Positions 41,431 to 51,066 of a stretch of 64,000 bases of DNA are shown here, piece by piece (within the stretch, counting starts at the first letter, position 1; every line of letters starts with the position of its first letter). The position numbers and the translations under genes were made by a program. A model generated the notes under the pieces. It worked only from the letters and a program-made list of their open reading frames with translations. It was not told the DNA's origin and ran no database searches. The stretch covers positions 221,043 through 285,042 of the forward strand of contig JALENN010000008.1 in assembly GCA_022767745.1 (NCBI GenBank), read 5' to 3'. The DNA is from Alistipes sp. Its GTDB lineage: Bacteria; Bacteroidota; Bacteroidia; Bacteroidales; Rikenellaceae.

Positions 41431-43167
41431 CTATCGGCAGATGAACTTCACGATCTTGCCGTAACCCTTTTCGTTGGGATGCAGCCCGTCGCGGAAGCAG
41501 CTCTCGTCGATCTTGCCGTCGCGTCCGAGCAGTTTTTCGCCCGCGTCGATGAGCGTTATGCCGAGCGGCTTGAGGGCCTCGGCAATGGCGCGGTTGGCCG
41601 AAGCGACGCGCTCCTCCATGTCGCGGCGCGGGAGTATTGCCATGACCTTCAGCTCGGCGTCGGGCTGACGTTCGCGTATGGCCTTGACGAGGTGTGCCAT
41701 GCCGCGTGCGATCTCGGCATCGTTGTCGCGCCACAGGTTGTTGGTTCCGATGGCCAGCACCACCTCCTTGGCCTTGAAGCCGTCGATCTCGCCGTGGTAG
41801 ATGCGCCACAGTACGTTCTCTATGCGGTCGCAGCCGAAGCCGAGGTTGCGGAAACCGCGCGGAGCCATGTATTTTTCCCATGATTCGGCGCCGCTCTGCA
41901 ATTTGGCAACTGGTTCGCCGCCCCAGTAGTTTATGATCGAATTGCCTATGATGACACGCTCGGGTGCCGCCTCGGCATTCATCGTAAGGATCTGGGTGTG
42001 GCGCTCGCGCCATTCGTACATGAACGGCTCGCCGCGCTGCGTGACGGGGTGCGTCGTTACGGTGCCGCCCGAGGGCTCGTGCATCATCTCGCGCAATAGG
42101 TTTTCGTAGGTGTCGGCCAGATGCTGCATGCCTATGTCGGTGAGATGTACGTAGTCAACCGTGGCTTCCTCGGGCATGGCCAGCTGCTCGGGCGAGACGT
42201 AGCGCACGTTGGTGATACCCTCGGCCTCGATCTGCTGCATGGCTTCGCGTGCCGCCTCGTCGATGCGCTGCTCGGTGGCGGCGCGGCTGTCGATGAGGTG
42301 CGAGTCGGGATAGCCGCTGAATGACATTATGACAATGGGTGTCGTCGGGTGGCCTGCGCGCAACGAACGCACGGCGTCGACGGTGCGTTTGACAATCTCC
42401 GATTTCTCGAATCCCGTAAGGTTGGGATAGCAGTCGAGTATGTAAGCCGCGGCATCGATCTCACCCATCAGGTCGATAACGGGCTTGTCCAAACGTCCGT
42501 TGCCCGAGAAGCCGAGATTTATGACCGGGCGGTCCATCTTGCGCTCGAGGATGTTCGACCATATCATTGCCGGACGCGAGGCGCATCCGCCCTGTGCTAT
42601 CGAGGTGCCGTACGCTACGATGGGCTTCTCCTTGCGGCGGGGTACGAACTTGAACGATGCACCTTCGGGTACGCCTATCTCGAGCCACTTGACCGTATTG
42701 TAGGGTGGAAGGTAGAGACGGTATTCGTAGCCCATCTTGTGGTAGTTGTCGGGCTTGATGGCGTCATACGTGTATGTTACCGTATCGCGGAACGAATACT
42801 TGCCCGAGAGGTGTGTCATGGCGCCCTCGGTGTCGACGGCATAGAGGTCTACGCCCGAGACTCCCGTCGCCGGCATGTGGTTCAGGGCAAAGCCCTGCGC
42901 TACGGTATAGCGCACCTCGATGTGCGGGGCGTCGCTGTAGAAGTGTACGGCCAGTCCCGACGAGTTGCGCGACAGGTTCCATATCGCCTGTGACACGCTC
43001 TCGCGGATGCGGTCCGGAAGGCGCACGTAGCTGTGTCCTATTTCATTCTCGAACCCTTGGTTCTGCACGACGCACTGCCCCTCGTCGAGCGGGTTGTGCC
43101 ATACGGTCTGTGCCGAGACCGTCCCGAAAAGGAGCATGGCAACAAGTGGTAAAACAATATTTTTCAT
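41431..43167 (-). CDS. Double-domain SGNH/GDSL hydrolase, exported
   Basis: A 578-residue protein with a signal peptide (MKNIVLPLVAMLLFGTVSA). A beta-sandwich N-terminal domain (about 30-165) precedes a first SGNH hydrolase domain, with PIVAYGTSIAQGG, GFSGNGRLDKPV and VDYVHLTDIGMQH. A second SGNH domain begins near residue 400, with RVIIGNSIINYWGG, LAIGTNNLWRDND and FRDGLHPNEKGYG. Both keep the catalytic Ser and Asp/His blocks, but the first has GTS and the second GNS in place of GDS. Carbohydrate acetyl-esterase activity is likely. Two active sites in one chain may attack different ester positions. Confidence 0.82.
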   Translation of the reverse strand: MKNIVLPLVAMLLFGTVSAQTVWHNPLDEGQCVVQNQGFENEIGHSYVRLPDRIRESVSQAIWNLSRNSSGLAVHFYSDAPHIEVRYTVAQGFALNHMPATGVSGVDLYAVDTEGAMTHLSGKYSFRDTVTYTYDAIKPDNYHKMGYEYRLYLPPYNTVKWLEIGVPEGASFKFVPRRKEKPIVAYGTSIAQGGCASRPAMIWSNILERKMDRPVINLGFSGNGRLDKPVIDLMGEIDAAAYILDCYPNLTGFEKSEIVKRTVDAVRSLRAGHPTTPIVIMSFSGYPDSHLIDSRAATEQRIDEAAREAMQQIEAEGITNVRYVSPEQLAMPEEATVDYVHLTDIGMQHLADTYENLLREMMHEPSGGTVTTHPVTQRGEPFMYEWRERHTQILTMNAEAAPERVIIGNSIINYWGGEPVAKLQSGAESWEKYMAPRGFRNLGFGCDRIENVLWRIYHGEIDGFKAKEVVLAIGTNNLWRDNDAEIARGMAHLVKAIRERQPDAELKVMAILPRRDMEERVASANRAIAEALKPLGITLIDAGEKLLGRDGKIDESCFRDGLHPNEKGYGKIVKFICR

Positions 43168-43229
43168 ATCTGAAAGCAGTTTGGTTTTCGTTTCTGGAGT
43201 GGAATGCTGCAGGCGCCGTTCCCGACGTG

Positions 43230-43865
43230 TCACTTCACCCTTATTATGTTTATGCCGTCGCGCAGGGGCAGGATTACATTCTCCACACGGTCATCCTCGG
43301 TGACCATGCGGTTGAACTCCAGCAGCGCCTGCGTGTGGTGGTCGTTGTGCGGCACGGGCTGCACTACCTTGCCGTACCACAGTATGTTGTCGGCGAGGAT
43401 TACCGATCCGCTGCCGACAAGGTCGTTGTCGAACAGCATGTTGTAGTAGGCCGGGTATTCGCGTTTGTCGCCGTCGACGAATACCATGTCGAAGCGTTTG
43501 CCCAGGCGCGGCGCGATGTTGAGCGCCGAGCCTATGTGCAGGTGTATGCGGTCGCCGTATGGCGCGCGGTCGAAGTATGACTGTGCCAGAGGCTGCAGTT
43601 CGTCGTCCACCTCGCAGGTGTCGATCACGCCACCCTCGTCGAGCCCCGCGGCCATGCAGAGCGACGAGTAACCCGTAAAGGTGCCTATCTCGAGGATGTT
43701 GCGCGGGCGCAGCATCCTCACCAGCAGTTCGAGCAGCTTGCCCTGTATGTGTCCCGATATCATGCGCGGGTTGAGCACGCGCAGGTGTGTCTCGCGGTCG
43801 AGCTCGTGCAGCAGCTGACGTTCTGGCGACGAATGCTCGTGGACATATTTTTCTAATGCATCCAT
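43230..43865 (-). CDS. Class I SAM-dependent O-methyltransferase (family 3)
   Basis: A 211-residue cytoplasmic methyltransferase of the catechol/caffeoyl-CoA type. The SAM-binding ILEIGTFTGYSSLCMAAGL is near residues 57-75. The second motif VIDTCEVDDELQP and the metal-binding DMVFVDGDKREYPAYYN and ILADNILWYG follow. The natural substrate in Bacteroidota is not established. It begins 8 bases after the M16 peptidase stop, so it follows that gene in an operon. Confidence 0.9.
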   Translation of the reverse strand: MDALEKYVHEHSSPERQLLHELDRETHLRVLNPRMISGHIQGKLLELLVRMLRPRNILEIGTFTGYSSLCMAAGLDEGGVIDTCEVDDELQPLAQSYFDRAPYGDRIHLHIGSALNIAPRLGKRFDMVFVDGDKREYPAYYNMLFDNDLVGSGSVILADNILWYGKVVQPVPHNDHHTQALLEFNRMVTEDDRVENVILPLRDGINIIRVK

Positions 43866-43873
43866 TCTACCGT

Positions 43874-45091
43874 CTATTTGTACATCAGCATCGATGTCGA
43901 TGAAAATATCTCGTTGGCCACGTCCGCAATCTGCTGTGCCGTGACGGCCGTCACCTTGCGGTATACCTCCTCGAGGGTGTCTATGTCGTCGTGCATGAGC
44001 AGGCTCTTGCCGGCGCCGAGCATGTAGCTCTCGTTGTTCTCCATCGAGATGGCCATCTGCGCCAGGAACTGTTTCTTGGCCATCGACAGGCGGCGTGCCG
44101 AGAGTGTCTCGCGGCGCATGAGGTCGATCTGTCGGGCTATGAGCTCGCAGCAGTGGTCGGCGTTGTCGTGTTCCGAACTGAAATATATGGCCACGAAGCC
44201 ACAGTCGTTGTATGGCGTGTATGATGCCTCGATATTGTACGATAGTCCGTTCTTTTCGCGCAGCAGCACGTTCAGCAGCGAGTTGGCCGATGGGCCGCCG
44301 AGTATGTTCACCAGCAGCGACAGCGGCACGCGCCGTTCGTCGTTTATGTCGTATGCGCGGGCGCCGATTATGCAGTGCACCTGATGGGTGTGTTTGTTCA
44401 TTACCTTTGAAAATTGGGGCGTAACCTCAGGCACCGAACGTACGAAATCGCGTACGGGGGTCTGGCGCCCGGCCAGGTAACGTGCCGCGGTGTCACGAGC
44501 CGTGGTCACCGAGAAGTTGCCTATCGACGAGAACACCATCTGGTCGGTGGTGTATGTGCGTCCCGTGAAGCGGCGTATGGCCTCGGTATCGTGGCGCGCG
44601 AGGGCGGCTTTCGTGCCGAGGATGTTGTGTCCGAGTTCCGAACCGGCGAATATCAGGTCCTCGTAGGTGTCGAATATCATCTCCGACGGAGAGTCCTTGT
44701 AGGTGTTTATCTCGTCGACGATGACCTCGCGCTCCTTGGCAAGTTCGCGTTCGGGGTATGTCGAGTCGAACGCCACGTCGGTAATGAGCTCCACGGCTTT
44801 CGAGAAGTCGCTGCGCAGTGTGGTGGCGTGGATGGTGGTGTCCTCCTTGGTGGTGAAGGCGTTAAGTTCGCCGCCGAGGTTCTCGAGGCGGCAGTTCACC
44901 TGATAGGCCTTGCGTTTGCGCGTGCCCTTGAACAGGGCGTGCTCGGTGAAGTGCGCCAGGCCGAATTCGTCGTGCCGCTCGTCGCGGCTGCCGGCGTTTA
45001 TCACCAGGGCACAGTGCGCTATGGCGCTCTTCACGCGCCGGTGTATGCCCTTGATGCCGTTAGGCAGTGTGTATGTTTCAAATTCTTTCAT
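43874..45091 (-). CDS. M16-family zinc peptidase
   Basis: A 405-residue insulinase-type peptidase. The inverted zinc motif is HFTEH (His47, Glu50, His51), and the third ligand is in REVIVDEINTYKDSP near residue 127. The C-terminal inactive-like domain (SGxxY region) contains GLSYNIEASYTPYNDCG. No signal peptide is visible, so it acts in the cytoplasm, probably on small peptides. It lies 15 bases after uvrA and just before the O-methyltransferase gene. Confidence 0.9.
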   Translation of the reverse strand: MKEFETYTLPNGIKGIHRRVKSAIAHCALVINAGSRDERHDEFGLAHFTEHALFKGTRKRKAYQVNCRLENLGGELNAFTTKEDTTIHATTLRSDFSKAVELITDVAFDSTYPERELAKEREVIVDEINTYKDSPSEMIFDTYEDLIFAGSELGHNILGTKAALARHDTEAIRRFTGRTYTTDQMVFSSIGNFSVTTARDTAARYLAGRQTPVRDFVRSVPEVTPQFSKVMNKHTHQVHCIIGARAYDINDERRVPLSLLVNILGGPSANSLLNVLLREKNGLSYNIEASYTPYNDCGFVAIYFSSEHDNADHCCELIARQIDLMRRETLSARRLSMAKKQFLAQMAISMENNESYMLGAGKSLLMHDDIDTLEEVYRKVTAVTAQQIADVANEIFSSTSMLMYK

Positions 45092-45106
45092 CTCTCAGTC
45101 TTTCTC

Positions 45107-47908
45107 TCATTGCCCGTCATGAAGAGTGTTATGCTCACGCAGGAACCGTCCCGTATAGCTTGCCTCGCACTGCTCGAGATCGCGCGGCGTGCCCTCGAAG
45201 ACAACCCTGCCGCCGCCGTCGCCAGCCTCGGGACCGAGGTCGACAACCCAGTCGGCACACTTTATCACGTCCATGTTGTGCTCTACGACCACTATCGAGT
45301 GCCCCTTCGATATGAGGGCGCCGAAGGCCTTGAGCAGGCGGTTTATGTCGTGGAAATGGAGTCCCGTCGTCGGCTCGTCGAAGATGAACATTATGCGCTT
45401 GCTGTCGTTGTCCTTCGACAGGAACGAGGCGAGCTTCACGCGCTGGCTCTCGCCGCCCGAGAGCGTCGATGACGACTGCCCCAGGCGGATGTAGCCCAGG
45501 CCCACGTCCTGCAGCGGCTGCAGGCGGTCGACTATGCGCCGGCAGGTGGCGTTCTCCCTGTCTTCGCCGAAGAACTCGATGGCGTCGTCGACGGTCATCT
45601 CCAGCGTGTCGTATATGCTCTTGCCGCGGTACTTTATCTCGAGTATCTCGTCCTTGAACCGCTTGCCGTTGCAGGCCTCGCACACCAGCTCGACATCGGC
45701 CATGAACTGCATGCTTACCTTGATCGTACCCTCGCCTTGGCACTCCTCGCAGCGGCCTCCCGCCACGTTGAACGAGAAACTTGCGGCCGTCAGGCCCGTA
45801 TGTACGGCCTGCGGTTGGTCGGCGTAGAGCTTGCGAATCTCGTCGTACGCCTTGAGGTATGTCACGGGATTCGAGCGCGACGATTTGCCTATGGGGTTCT
45901 GGTCGACCATCTCCACCGACCCGATCATGCCGGTGTCGCCCTCTATGGCATCGAAGTCGCCCGGCTTGAGTCCCGTATCGAGCAGCATGCGCCGCAGTGC
46001 GGGATACAGTATGCCCTTTGCGAGTGACGACTTGCCGCTGCCGCTCACGCCCGTGATGCAGGTCATGACGCCGAGGGGTATGCGCACGTCGATGTTGCGC
46101 AGGTTGTTTTCCCGCGCGCCGCGTATTATGATCGAGTTGCCCCAGCCGCGCACCCTCGACGGCAGCTCTATGCGCCGCCGCCCTGCCAGATAGTCGGCCG
46201 TAAGGCTGCCCTCGGCCGCGGCTAGCTGTCCGATGGGGCCGCTGAATACGATTTCGCCGCCGTGTTCGCCCGCGCGTGGGCCTACGTCCACTATGTAGTC
46301 GGCGGCGCGGATGATCTCCTCCTCGTGCTCGACGACAATGACCGTGTTGCCAAGGTCGCGCAACTGTTTGAGAACCTTTATCAGGCGGTGAGTGTCGCGC
46401 GGGTGCAGGCCGATGCTCGGCTCGTCGAGTATGTATAGCGAGCCGACGAGGCTGCTGCCCAGCGACGTGGAGAGGTTTATGCGCTGGCTCTCGCCTCCCG
46501 ACAGCGTCGAGGAGAGGCGGTCGAGCGTAAGGTATCCTAGTCCCACGTCCGACAGATATCCCAGTCGGTTGCGTATCTCGACCAGTATGCGCCGTGCCGT
46601 ATCGGCATCGTGGGCGTCGAGTTGCAGGGTGTCGAAGAACGTGATAAGCTCATCGACGGTCATGCGTACCAGCTCGGCGATGTTGCGGCCGCCGACCCTG
46701 ACGTAGAGCGCCTCCTTGCGCAGGCGCGAGCCGCCGCAGTCGGGGCACGTCGTCTTGCCGGTATATCGGGCCTTCATTACGCGGAACTGTATCTTGCGGC
46801 GTTCGCCTTCGATGTATTCGAAGAATTCGTCCAGGCCGTGGAAGTATTCGTTGCCGCGCCACAGCAGCAGTTTCTGCTCTGCCGTGAGGTTATGGTATGG
46901 CTCGTGTATCGGGAAGCCGAACTTGTCGGCATTCTCAATGAGTTGCTCCTTCCACCACTTCATCGTGGCGCCGCGCCAGCAGGCGATGGCACCGTCGTAG
47001 ATGGTCTTGCTCTTGTCGGGTATGACCAGATCCTCGTCTATGCCGATGATCTTGCCGTAGCCCTCGCATCGGGGGCATGCCCCTATGGGGTTGTTGAAGC
47101 TGAAGAGGTGTTCCGACGGTTGCTCGAAGGCTATGCCGTCGGCCTCGAAGCGTGCCGAGAAGGCCCGTTCGCTGCCCTCGATTATGACGCTGCACTCGTC
47201 GTTACCGTAGCTGTAGGCGCGCGAAACAGAGTCGCGCAGGCGCAGCAGCGTGTCGTCGTCGGAGGCGGCGCGCAGACGGTCCACGACGAGCCGCACGGCC
47301 GACGGGTCGGTCGTCTCGCCGATCGTGGGCATGAACTCCTCCATGGTGACGGCGTTGCCGTCGACCCATACGCGCAGGAAACCGTCGCCGAGCAGTTGCA
47401 GGAGTTTCTCGATAAGGCCCTGTCCCGGCTTGAGCGTTATGGGGCAGGTGATGACTACCCTCTTGCCGTCGCCCTCCGAGGTGATGTACTCCACCACGTC
47501 GTCGACGCCGTAGCACCGCACCTCGCGACCGGATACGGGCGAGAAGGTGTGGCCCACGCGGGCGAAGAGCAGTTTGAGGTAGTCGTATATCTCGGTCGAG
47601 GTGCCTACTGTCGAACGCGGGTTGCGCGTGTTAACCTTCTGTTCGATGGCTATGGCGGGGGCTATGCCCGATATGTCGTCGACGTCGGGCTTGTTTATGC
47701 GTCCCAGGAACTGGCGGGCGTATGCCGAGAGGCTCTCGACATAGCGGCGCTGTCCCTCGGCGAAGATGGTGTCGAAGGCCAGGGTCGACTTGCCCGATCC
47801 CGAGAGTCCCGTAATGACGGTGAGCGTGTCGTGCGGAATGGTTACCGTGACATTCTTCAGGTTGTGCACCCTCGCACCCTTTATATGTATGCAGTTGTCG
47901 TTTGCCAT
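45107..47908 (-). CDS. uvrA: Excinuclease ABC subunit A
   Basis: A 933-residue UvrA, the damage-recognition ATPase of nucleotide excision repair. Two ABC modules are complete: the Walker A sequences GLSGSGKSTLAFDT (near 34) and GVSGSGKSSLAKGI (near 640), and the signatures LSGGESQRINLSTSLG and LSGGESQRVKLASFLS. Zinc fingers are seen in CPDCGGSRLRKEALYV and CEECQGEGTIKVSMQFMADVELVCEACNG. Length is normal. A copy-number paralog cannot be excluded, but nothing looks degenerate. Confidence 0.96.
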   Translation of the reverse strand: MANDNCIHIKGARVHNLKNVTVTIPHDTLTVITGLSGSGKSTLAFDTIFAEGQRRYVESLSAYARQFLGRINKPDVDDISGIAPAIAIEQKVNTRNPRSTVGTSTEIYDYLKLLFARVGHTFSPVSGREVRCYGVDDVVEYITSEGDGKRVVITCPITLKPGQGLIEKLLQLLGDGFLRVWVDGNAVTMEEFMPTIGETTDPSAVRLVVDRLRAASDDDTLLRLRDSVSRAYSYGNDECSVIIEGSERAFSARFEADGIAFEQPSEHLFSFNNPIGACPRCEGYGKIIGIDEDLVIPDKSKTIYDGAIACWRGATMKWWKEQLIENADKFGFPIHEPYHNLTAEQKLLLWRGNEYFHGLDEFFEYIEGERRKIQFRVMKARYTGKTTCPDCGGSRLRKEALYVRVGGRNIAELVRMTVDELITFFDTLQLDAHDADTARRILVEIRNRLGYLSDVGLGYLTLDRLSSTLSGGESQRINLSTSLGSSLVGSLYILDEPSIGLHPRDTHRLIKVLKQLRDLGNTVIVVEHEEEIIRAADYIVDVGPRAGEHGGEIVFSGPIGQLAAAEGSLTADYLAGRRRIELPSRVRGWGNSIIIRGARENNLRNIDVRIPLGVMTCITGVSGSGKSSLAKGILYPALRRMLLDTGLKPGDFDAIEGDTGMIGSVEMVDQNPIGKSSRSNPVTYLKAYDEIRKLYADQPQAVHTGLTAASFSFNVAGGRCEECQGEGTIKVSMQFMADVELVCEACNGKRFKDEILEIKYRGKSIYDTLEMTVDDAIEFFGEDRENATCRRIVDRLQPLQDVGLGYIRLGQSSSTLSGGESQRVKLASFLSKDNDSKRIMFIFDEPTTGLHFHDINRLLKAFGALISKGHSIVVVEHNMDVIKCADWVVDLGPEAGDGGGRVVFEGTPRDLEQCEASYTGRFLREHNTLHDGQ

Positions 47909-47939
47909 TGTTCGTTGGATTTGTCTGTGGGCCTGACTT

Positions 47940-48563
47940 TTATGTGGGCCACTGCCCGAGCGGCTCCACCGTCGCTCCCTCGACCTTGCGCAGGCGTCCC
48001 TCGAGTGCGGCGGCGCGGCTGTTGCGTATGGCCAGCACCATCGTACAGAGGTTGTCGAAGGTCTGTTGCTCGATTGCGGGCTGCTCCTCCTTTACGATGC
48101 GCATGATGTCGTTCATGACCGTATATGAGAAGTCGACGCGCAGGCGCGCATCGACCGTGCGTTCCACTATGGTTGCCGCCTCGATGGCATCGGCCGCCCC
48201 CTGCTTGTATGCGGCGATGAGGCCCGGCACGCCGAGTTTCGTGCCGCCGAAGTATCTGACCACTACGATTAACGTGTCGGTGATGGCGTGCGAGAGCATC
48301 TGCCCCAGTATGGGCCGCCCCGCCGTGCCCGACGGTTCGCCGTCGTCGTTGGCACGGAACCGCTCGCCCGTGGGGCCGAGGCGCCATGCGTAGCAGTGAT
48401 GCGTGGCGTCGTAGTACTCCTTGCGCAGGGCGTCGAGGTGTCGGGCTATCTGCTCCTCGTTCTCGACATGGTAGGCGAAGGAGTAGAATTTGCTGCTCCG
48501 CTCGCGCATGACGGTCTGCGCCTGCCCCTCGATGGTGAGGTATGTATCGGGCGTGTCGCTCAT
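47940..48563 (-). CDS. YigZ/IMPACT-family protein
   Basis: A 207-residue protein. The IMPACT N-terminal domain has SKFYSFAYHVENEEQIARHLDALRKEYYDATHHCYAWRLG and the signature RANDDGEPSGTAGRPILGQ, then VVVRYFGGTKLGVPGLI. A C-terminal ferredoxin-like domain of the DUF1949 type follows. Bacterial members are thought to affect ribosome or peptidase function, without a settled activity. It sits between lepB and uvrA with short gaps. Confidence 0.9.
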   Translation of the reverse strand: MSDTPDTYLTIEGQAQTVMRERSSKFYSFAYHVENEEQIARHLDALRKEYYDATHHCYAWRLGPTGERFRANDDGEPSGTAGRPILGQMLSHAITDTLIVVVRYFGGTKLGVPGLIAAYKQGAADAIEAATIVERTVDARLRVDFSYTVMNDIMRIVKEEQPAIEQQTFDNLCTMVLAIRNSRAAALEGRLRKVEGATVEPLGQWPT

Positions 48564-48570
48564 GTGGCGG

Positions 48571-49923
48571 TTATTCTATCTTGCGGAACATTCTGTCCCA
48601 GCGTATGTTCGACGGGAAACCCTTGTTGCCGCTGCGATCTACCGAAAGCCATATGAACGATGCCTTGCCCACGATGTGGTCCTCGGGCACGAATCCCCAG
48701 TAGCGCGAGTCGGCCGAGTTGTGGCGGTTGTCGCCCATCATCCAGTAGTAGTCCATTTTGAAGGTGTACGAGTCGCGGCGCTCTCCGTTGATGTAGATGC
48801 CGTCGCTGCGTACCTCAAGGTCATTGTCCTCGTAGACGTCGATTATGCGGCCGTAGAGCGGCAGTATATCCTCGGTGAGGGCAATGGTGGCACCCTTTTT
48901 CGGGATCCACAGCGGGCCGAAGTTGTCGGCCGTCCACGGATAGCGGCTGTCGTGCGGGAAGGCCTCGTCCTCGGCCTTGTAGCGCGTGACGCTGATTACG
49001 TTGTCCATCTTCAACAGAGCCTCGACATCGCTGTCGGTAAGAGGCATGAAGTAGTGGTTGCCACTGCCCGAACCTTCGGTTATGCCCAGCGACTCGAAGG
49101 TGTACTGCGTCAGCGGCGACGACGTGCGCACCGTATAGCAGTACTGCTTTTCGGGAATCGTCTGTTGGGGCTCCCCGTTGACGAAGAGTTCGGTGTCGAT
49201 GATGCGTATCGAGTCGCCCGGCAGCGCGACGCAGCGCTTGATGTAGTTCTCGCGCTTGTCGACGGGGCGTGATATTATCGTGTAGTTGTTCTCCAGCTCG
49301 CGGCGTCCCTGTTCGGGGCCGTACTGCTGCTGGTAGTCGCGCAGCACGTCGTAATAGGTCACGGCCTGGTTCTCCAGCAGAACCGTATCGCCCGCGGGGA
49401 AGTTGAACACCACCACGTCGTTGCGTTTTATGGGCCGCAGTCCCTTGAGACGGTGGTAGGGCCACTTGATGCACTCGCTGAACGACTTCTTGGTCTGCGA
49501 GAAGGGCATGGTGTGGTGCACGAAGGGGAACGACAGCGGCGTATTGGGCATCTGCGGGCCGTAGGTCACCTTGCTCACGTATAGGTAGTCGCCTATGAGC
49601 AGCGTCTTCTCCATCGACGACGAGGGAATTACGTACATCTGGAATATGAACAGGTGTATGAGCGATGCCACCACCGTGGCGAAGATGATGGCGCTGACCC
49701 ACTCGTAGACGCTGCGGTATGCGGCGCTCTTCTCGCACAGGCGGGCATTTTTGCTCCACACGTAGCGGTAGAAGAGGCGCGATATGTAGAGGTCGTATAT
49801 CACGGGCACGCCGAGCAGAAGCCACATATTGCCTGTCCACACCACGAACCACAGTACGTAGAGGATAGTGGCGAGCGTGAATCCCACCCATTTGTTGCCG
49901 AAGAATTTTTTGATCTTTCCCAT
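48571..49923 (-). CDS. lepB: Signal peptidase I
   Basis: A 450-residue membrane serine peptidase that removes Sec signal peptides. The catalytic Ser103 is in YVIPSSSMEKTLLIGDYLYV and the general-base Lys229 in NYIKRCVALPGDSI. WMMGDNRHNSADSRYWGFVPE near 395-415 is box E. Two membrane helices lie at about residues 14-45 and one near 78-98. The long middle (about 240-380) is an insertion found in large Bacteroidota LepB proteins. It starts an operon with yigZ 7 bases downstream. A -7 element lies at 49988-49995. Confidence 0.95.
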   Translation of the reverse strand: MGKIKKFFGNKWVGFTLATILYVLWFVVWTGNMWLLLGVPVIYDLYISRLFYRYVWSKNARLCEKSAAYRSVYEWVSAIIFATVVASLIHLFIFQMYVIPSSSMEKTLLIGDYLYVSKVTYGPQMPNTPLSFPFVHHTMPFSQTKKSFSECIKWPYHRLKGLRPIKRNDVVVFNFPAGDTVLLENQAVTYYDVLRDYQQQYGPEQGRRELENNYTIISRPVDKRENYIKRCVALPGDSIRIIDTELFVNGEPQQTIPEKQYCYTVRTSSPLTQYTFESLGITEGSGSGNHYFMPLTDSDVEALLKMDNVISVTRYKAEDEAFPHDSRYPWTADNFGPLWIPKKGATIALTEDILPLYGRIIDVYEDNDLEVRSDGIYINGERRDSYTFKMDYYWMMGDNRHNSADSRYWGFVPEDHIVGKASFIWLSVDRSGNKGFPSNIRWDRMFRKIE

Positions 49924-49987
49924 TGTCGGTGTTGTGTTTTGGTTTTATCTATCAGTCGCCGCGGCGGCCTGAAAATTACACTCCGTG

Positions 49988-49995
49988 CAAAAATA
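49988..49995 (-). promoter_or_regulatory. -7 element for lepB
   Basis: Minus strand TATTTTTG, 65 bases before the start. No -33 match. Confidence 0.45.
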
Positions 49996-50070
49996 ACGTT
50001 GTGCAGGCGTTGCCGGGTATGTCACGCCGCATCTTTTGGCGCGGCGGTCGGCTATACGCTGCCGTGCGGC

Positions 50071-50781
50071 CTAAAAGAGGTCGTCCATGGTGTAAACGCC
50101 GCTCTTGCCGCAGAGGAATTCAGCCGCGATGACGGCACCGAGGGCCAGCGTGCGGCGGTTCTTGATCGAGTGGCGTATCTCGAGAACGTCGTCCTCCGAC
50201 GTGTAGGTCACCGAGTGGTCGCCCGGCGTGGCTCCCACGCGGTATGAGGTGATGCCTATGAGCGCAGGGTCGTCGGTGGGCTCGTTTACCCAGCCGCTCT
50301 TGCGGTCGAGGCGCGCAATGACATCCTCGGCCAGGGTCACGGCCGTGCCGCTGGGCGAGTCCTTCTTCTGGGTGTGGTGAGTCTCCTCGATGGCGACGTT
50401 GTATGCCGGGAAACGGTTCATCATCTCGGCCAGCTGGCGGTTGAGGCGGAACATGAGGTTCACGCCGAGCGAGTAGTTCGAGGCATAGAAGAGCGCCCCG
50501 CCCTTCTGCCGGCACAGATCCTGCAGCTCACCCAGACGCGACGTCCAGCCCGTAGTGCCGCTCACAACGGCCGTGCCGCTCTCGAGGCAGGTGCGTATGT
50601 TGCCGTATGCGGTCGAGGGTGTGGTGAACTCTATCGCCACGTCGACGTTCTGCAGGTTCTCGGCCGTGAGGTCGGCTGCGTTGTCCACATCGATGATTAG
50701 CGTTATCTCATGGCCGCGGTCGCGGAGGATCTTTTCGATCTCGCGTCCCATCTTGCCGTATCCTATTATGGCTGCTTTCAT
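50071..50781 (-). CDS. dapB: 4-hydroxy-tetrahydrodipicolinate reductase
   Basis: A 236-residue NAD(P)H-dependent enzyme of lysine/diaminopimelate synthesis. The start MKAAIIGYGKMG (50781) follows a good promoter at 50808-50839, which rules out the longer frame. The dinucleotide fold is at residues 3-12. The substrate motif IEETHHTQKKDSPSGTAVTLAEDV near 135-158 has the catalytic HH and Lys. VISGTTGW is seen as VVSGTTGWTSRL. The chain is a little shorter than the E. coli enzyme, as is usual in this phylum. Confidence 0.95.
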   Translation of the reverse strand: MKAAIIGYGKMGREIEKILRDRGHEITLIIDVDNAADLTAENLQNVDVAIEFTTPSTAYGNIRTCLESGTAVVSGTTGWTSRLGELQDLCRQKGGALFYASNYSLGVNLMFRLNRQLAEMMNRFPAYNVAIEETHHTQKKDSPSGTAVTLAEDVIARLDRKSGWVNEPTDDPALIGITSYRVGATPGDHSVTYTSEDDVLEIRHSIKNRRTLALGAVIAAEFLCGKSGVYTMDDLF

Positions 50782-50807
50782 AGTCGTGCATGTTTTGGTG
50801 AATCGTG

Positions 50808-50839
50808 CAAAGATAATGAAAGCCGAGCGCAGAGACAAA
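50808..50839 (-). promoter_or_regulatory. Promoter of dapB
   Basis: Minus strand TTTG (50839-50836), 20 bases, TATCTTTG (50815-50808). Confidence 0.75.
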
Positions 50840-50998
50840 TCAAAAACACAGTTTTTGGGGTGCGTTTATGCCTGACGGCACGCCGAGTCGCCGTCGGCAG
50901 GGACGGCAAAGCGTCTATCGGCTGGAAATTATGCTTCCGACAGCCCGGCATGCCGCTCTGTAACGTCGCAATGGAGGGGTGAATATGCGTGCTGAAGT

Positions 50999-51029
50999 TT
51001 TGAGGAGTCGCACGCAGTGTTTATCTTTG
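50999..51029 (+). promoter_or_regulatory. Promoter of the 333-residue membrane protein gene
   Basis: TTTG at 50999-51002, 19 bases, then TATCTTTG at 51022-51029. Confidence 0.75.
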
Positions 51030-51066
51030 CGGTAGCAGTAAAATGTCGAATACATTGCCGACTTCC

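Noticed and set aside
46610..48106. A 498-codon plus-strand frame across uvrA and yigZ
   Set aside because: It crosses two real minus-strand genes and has no family features.
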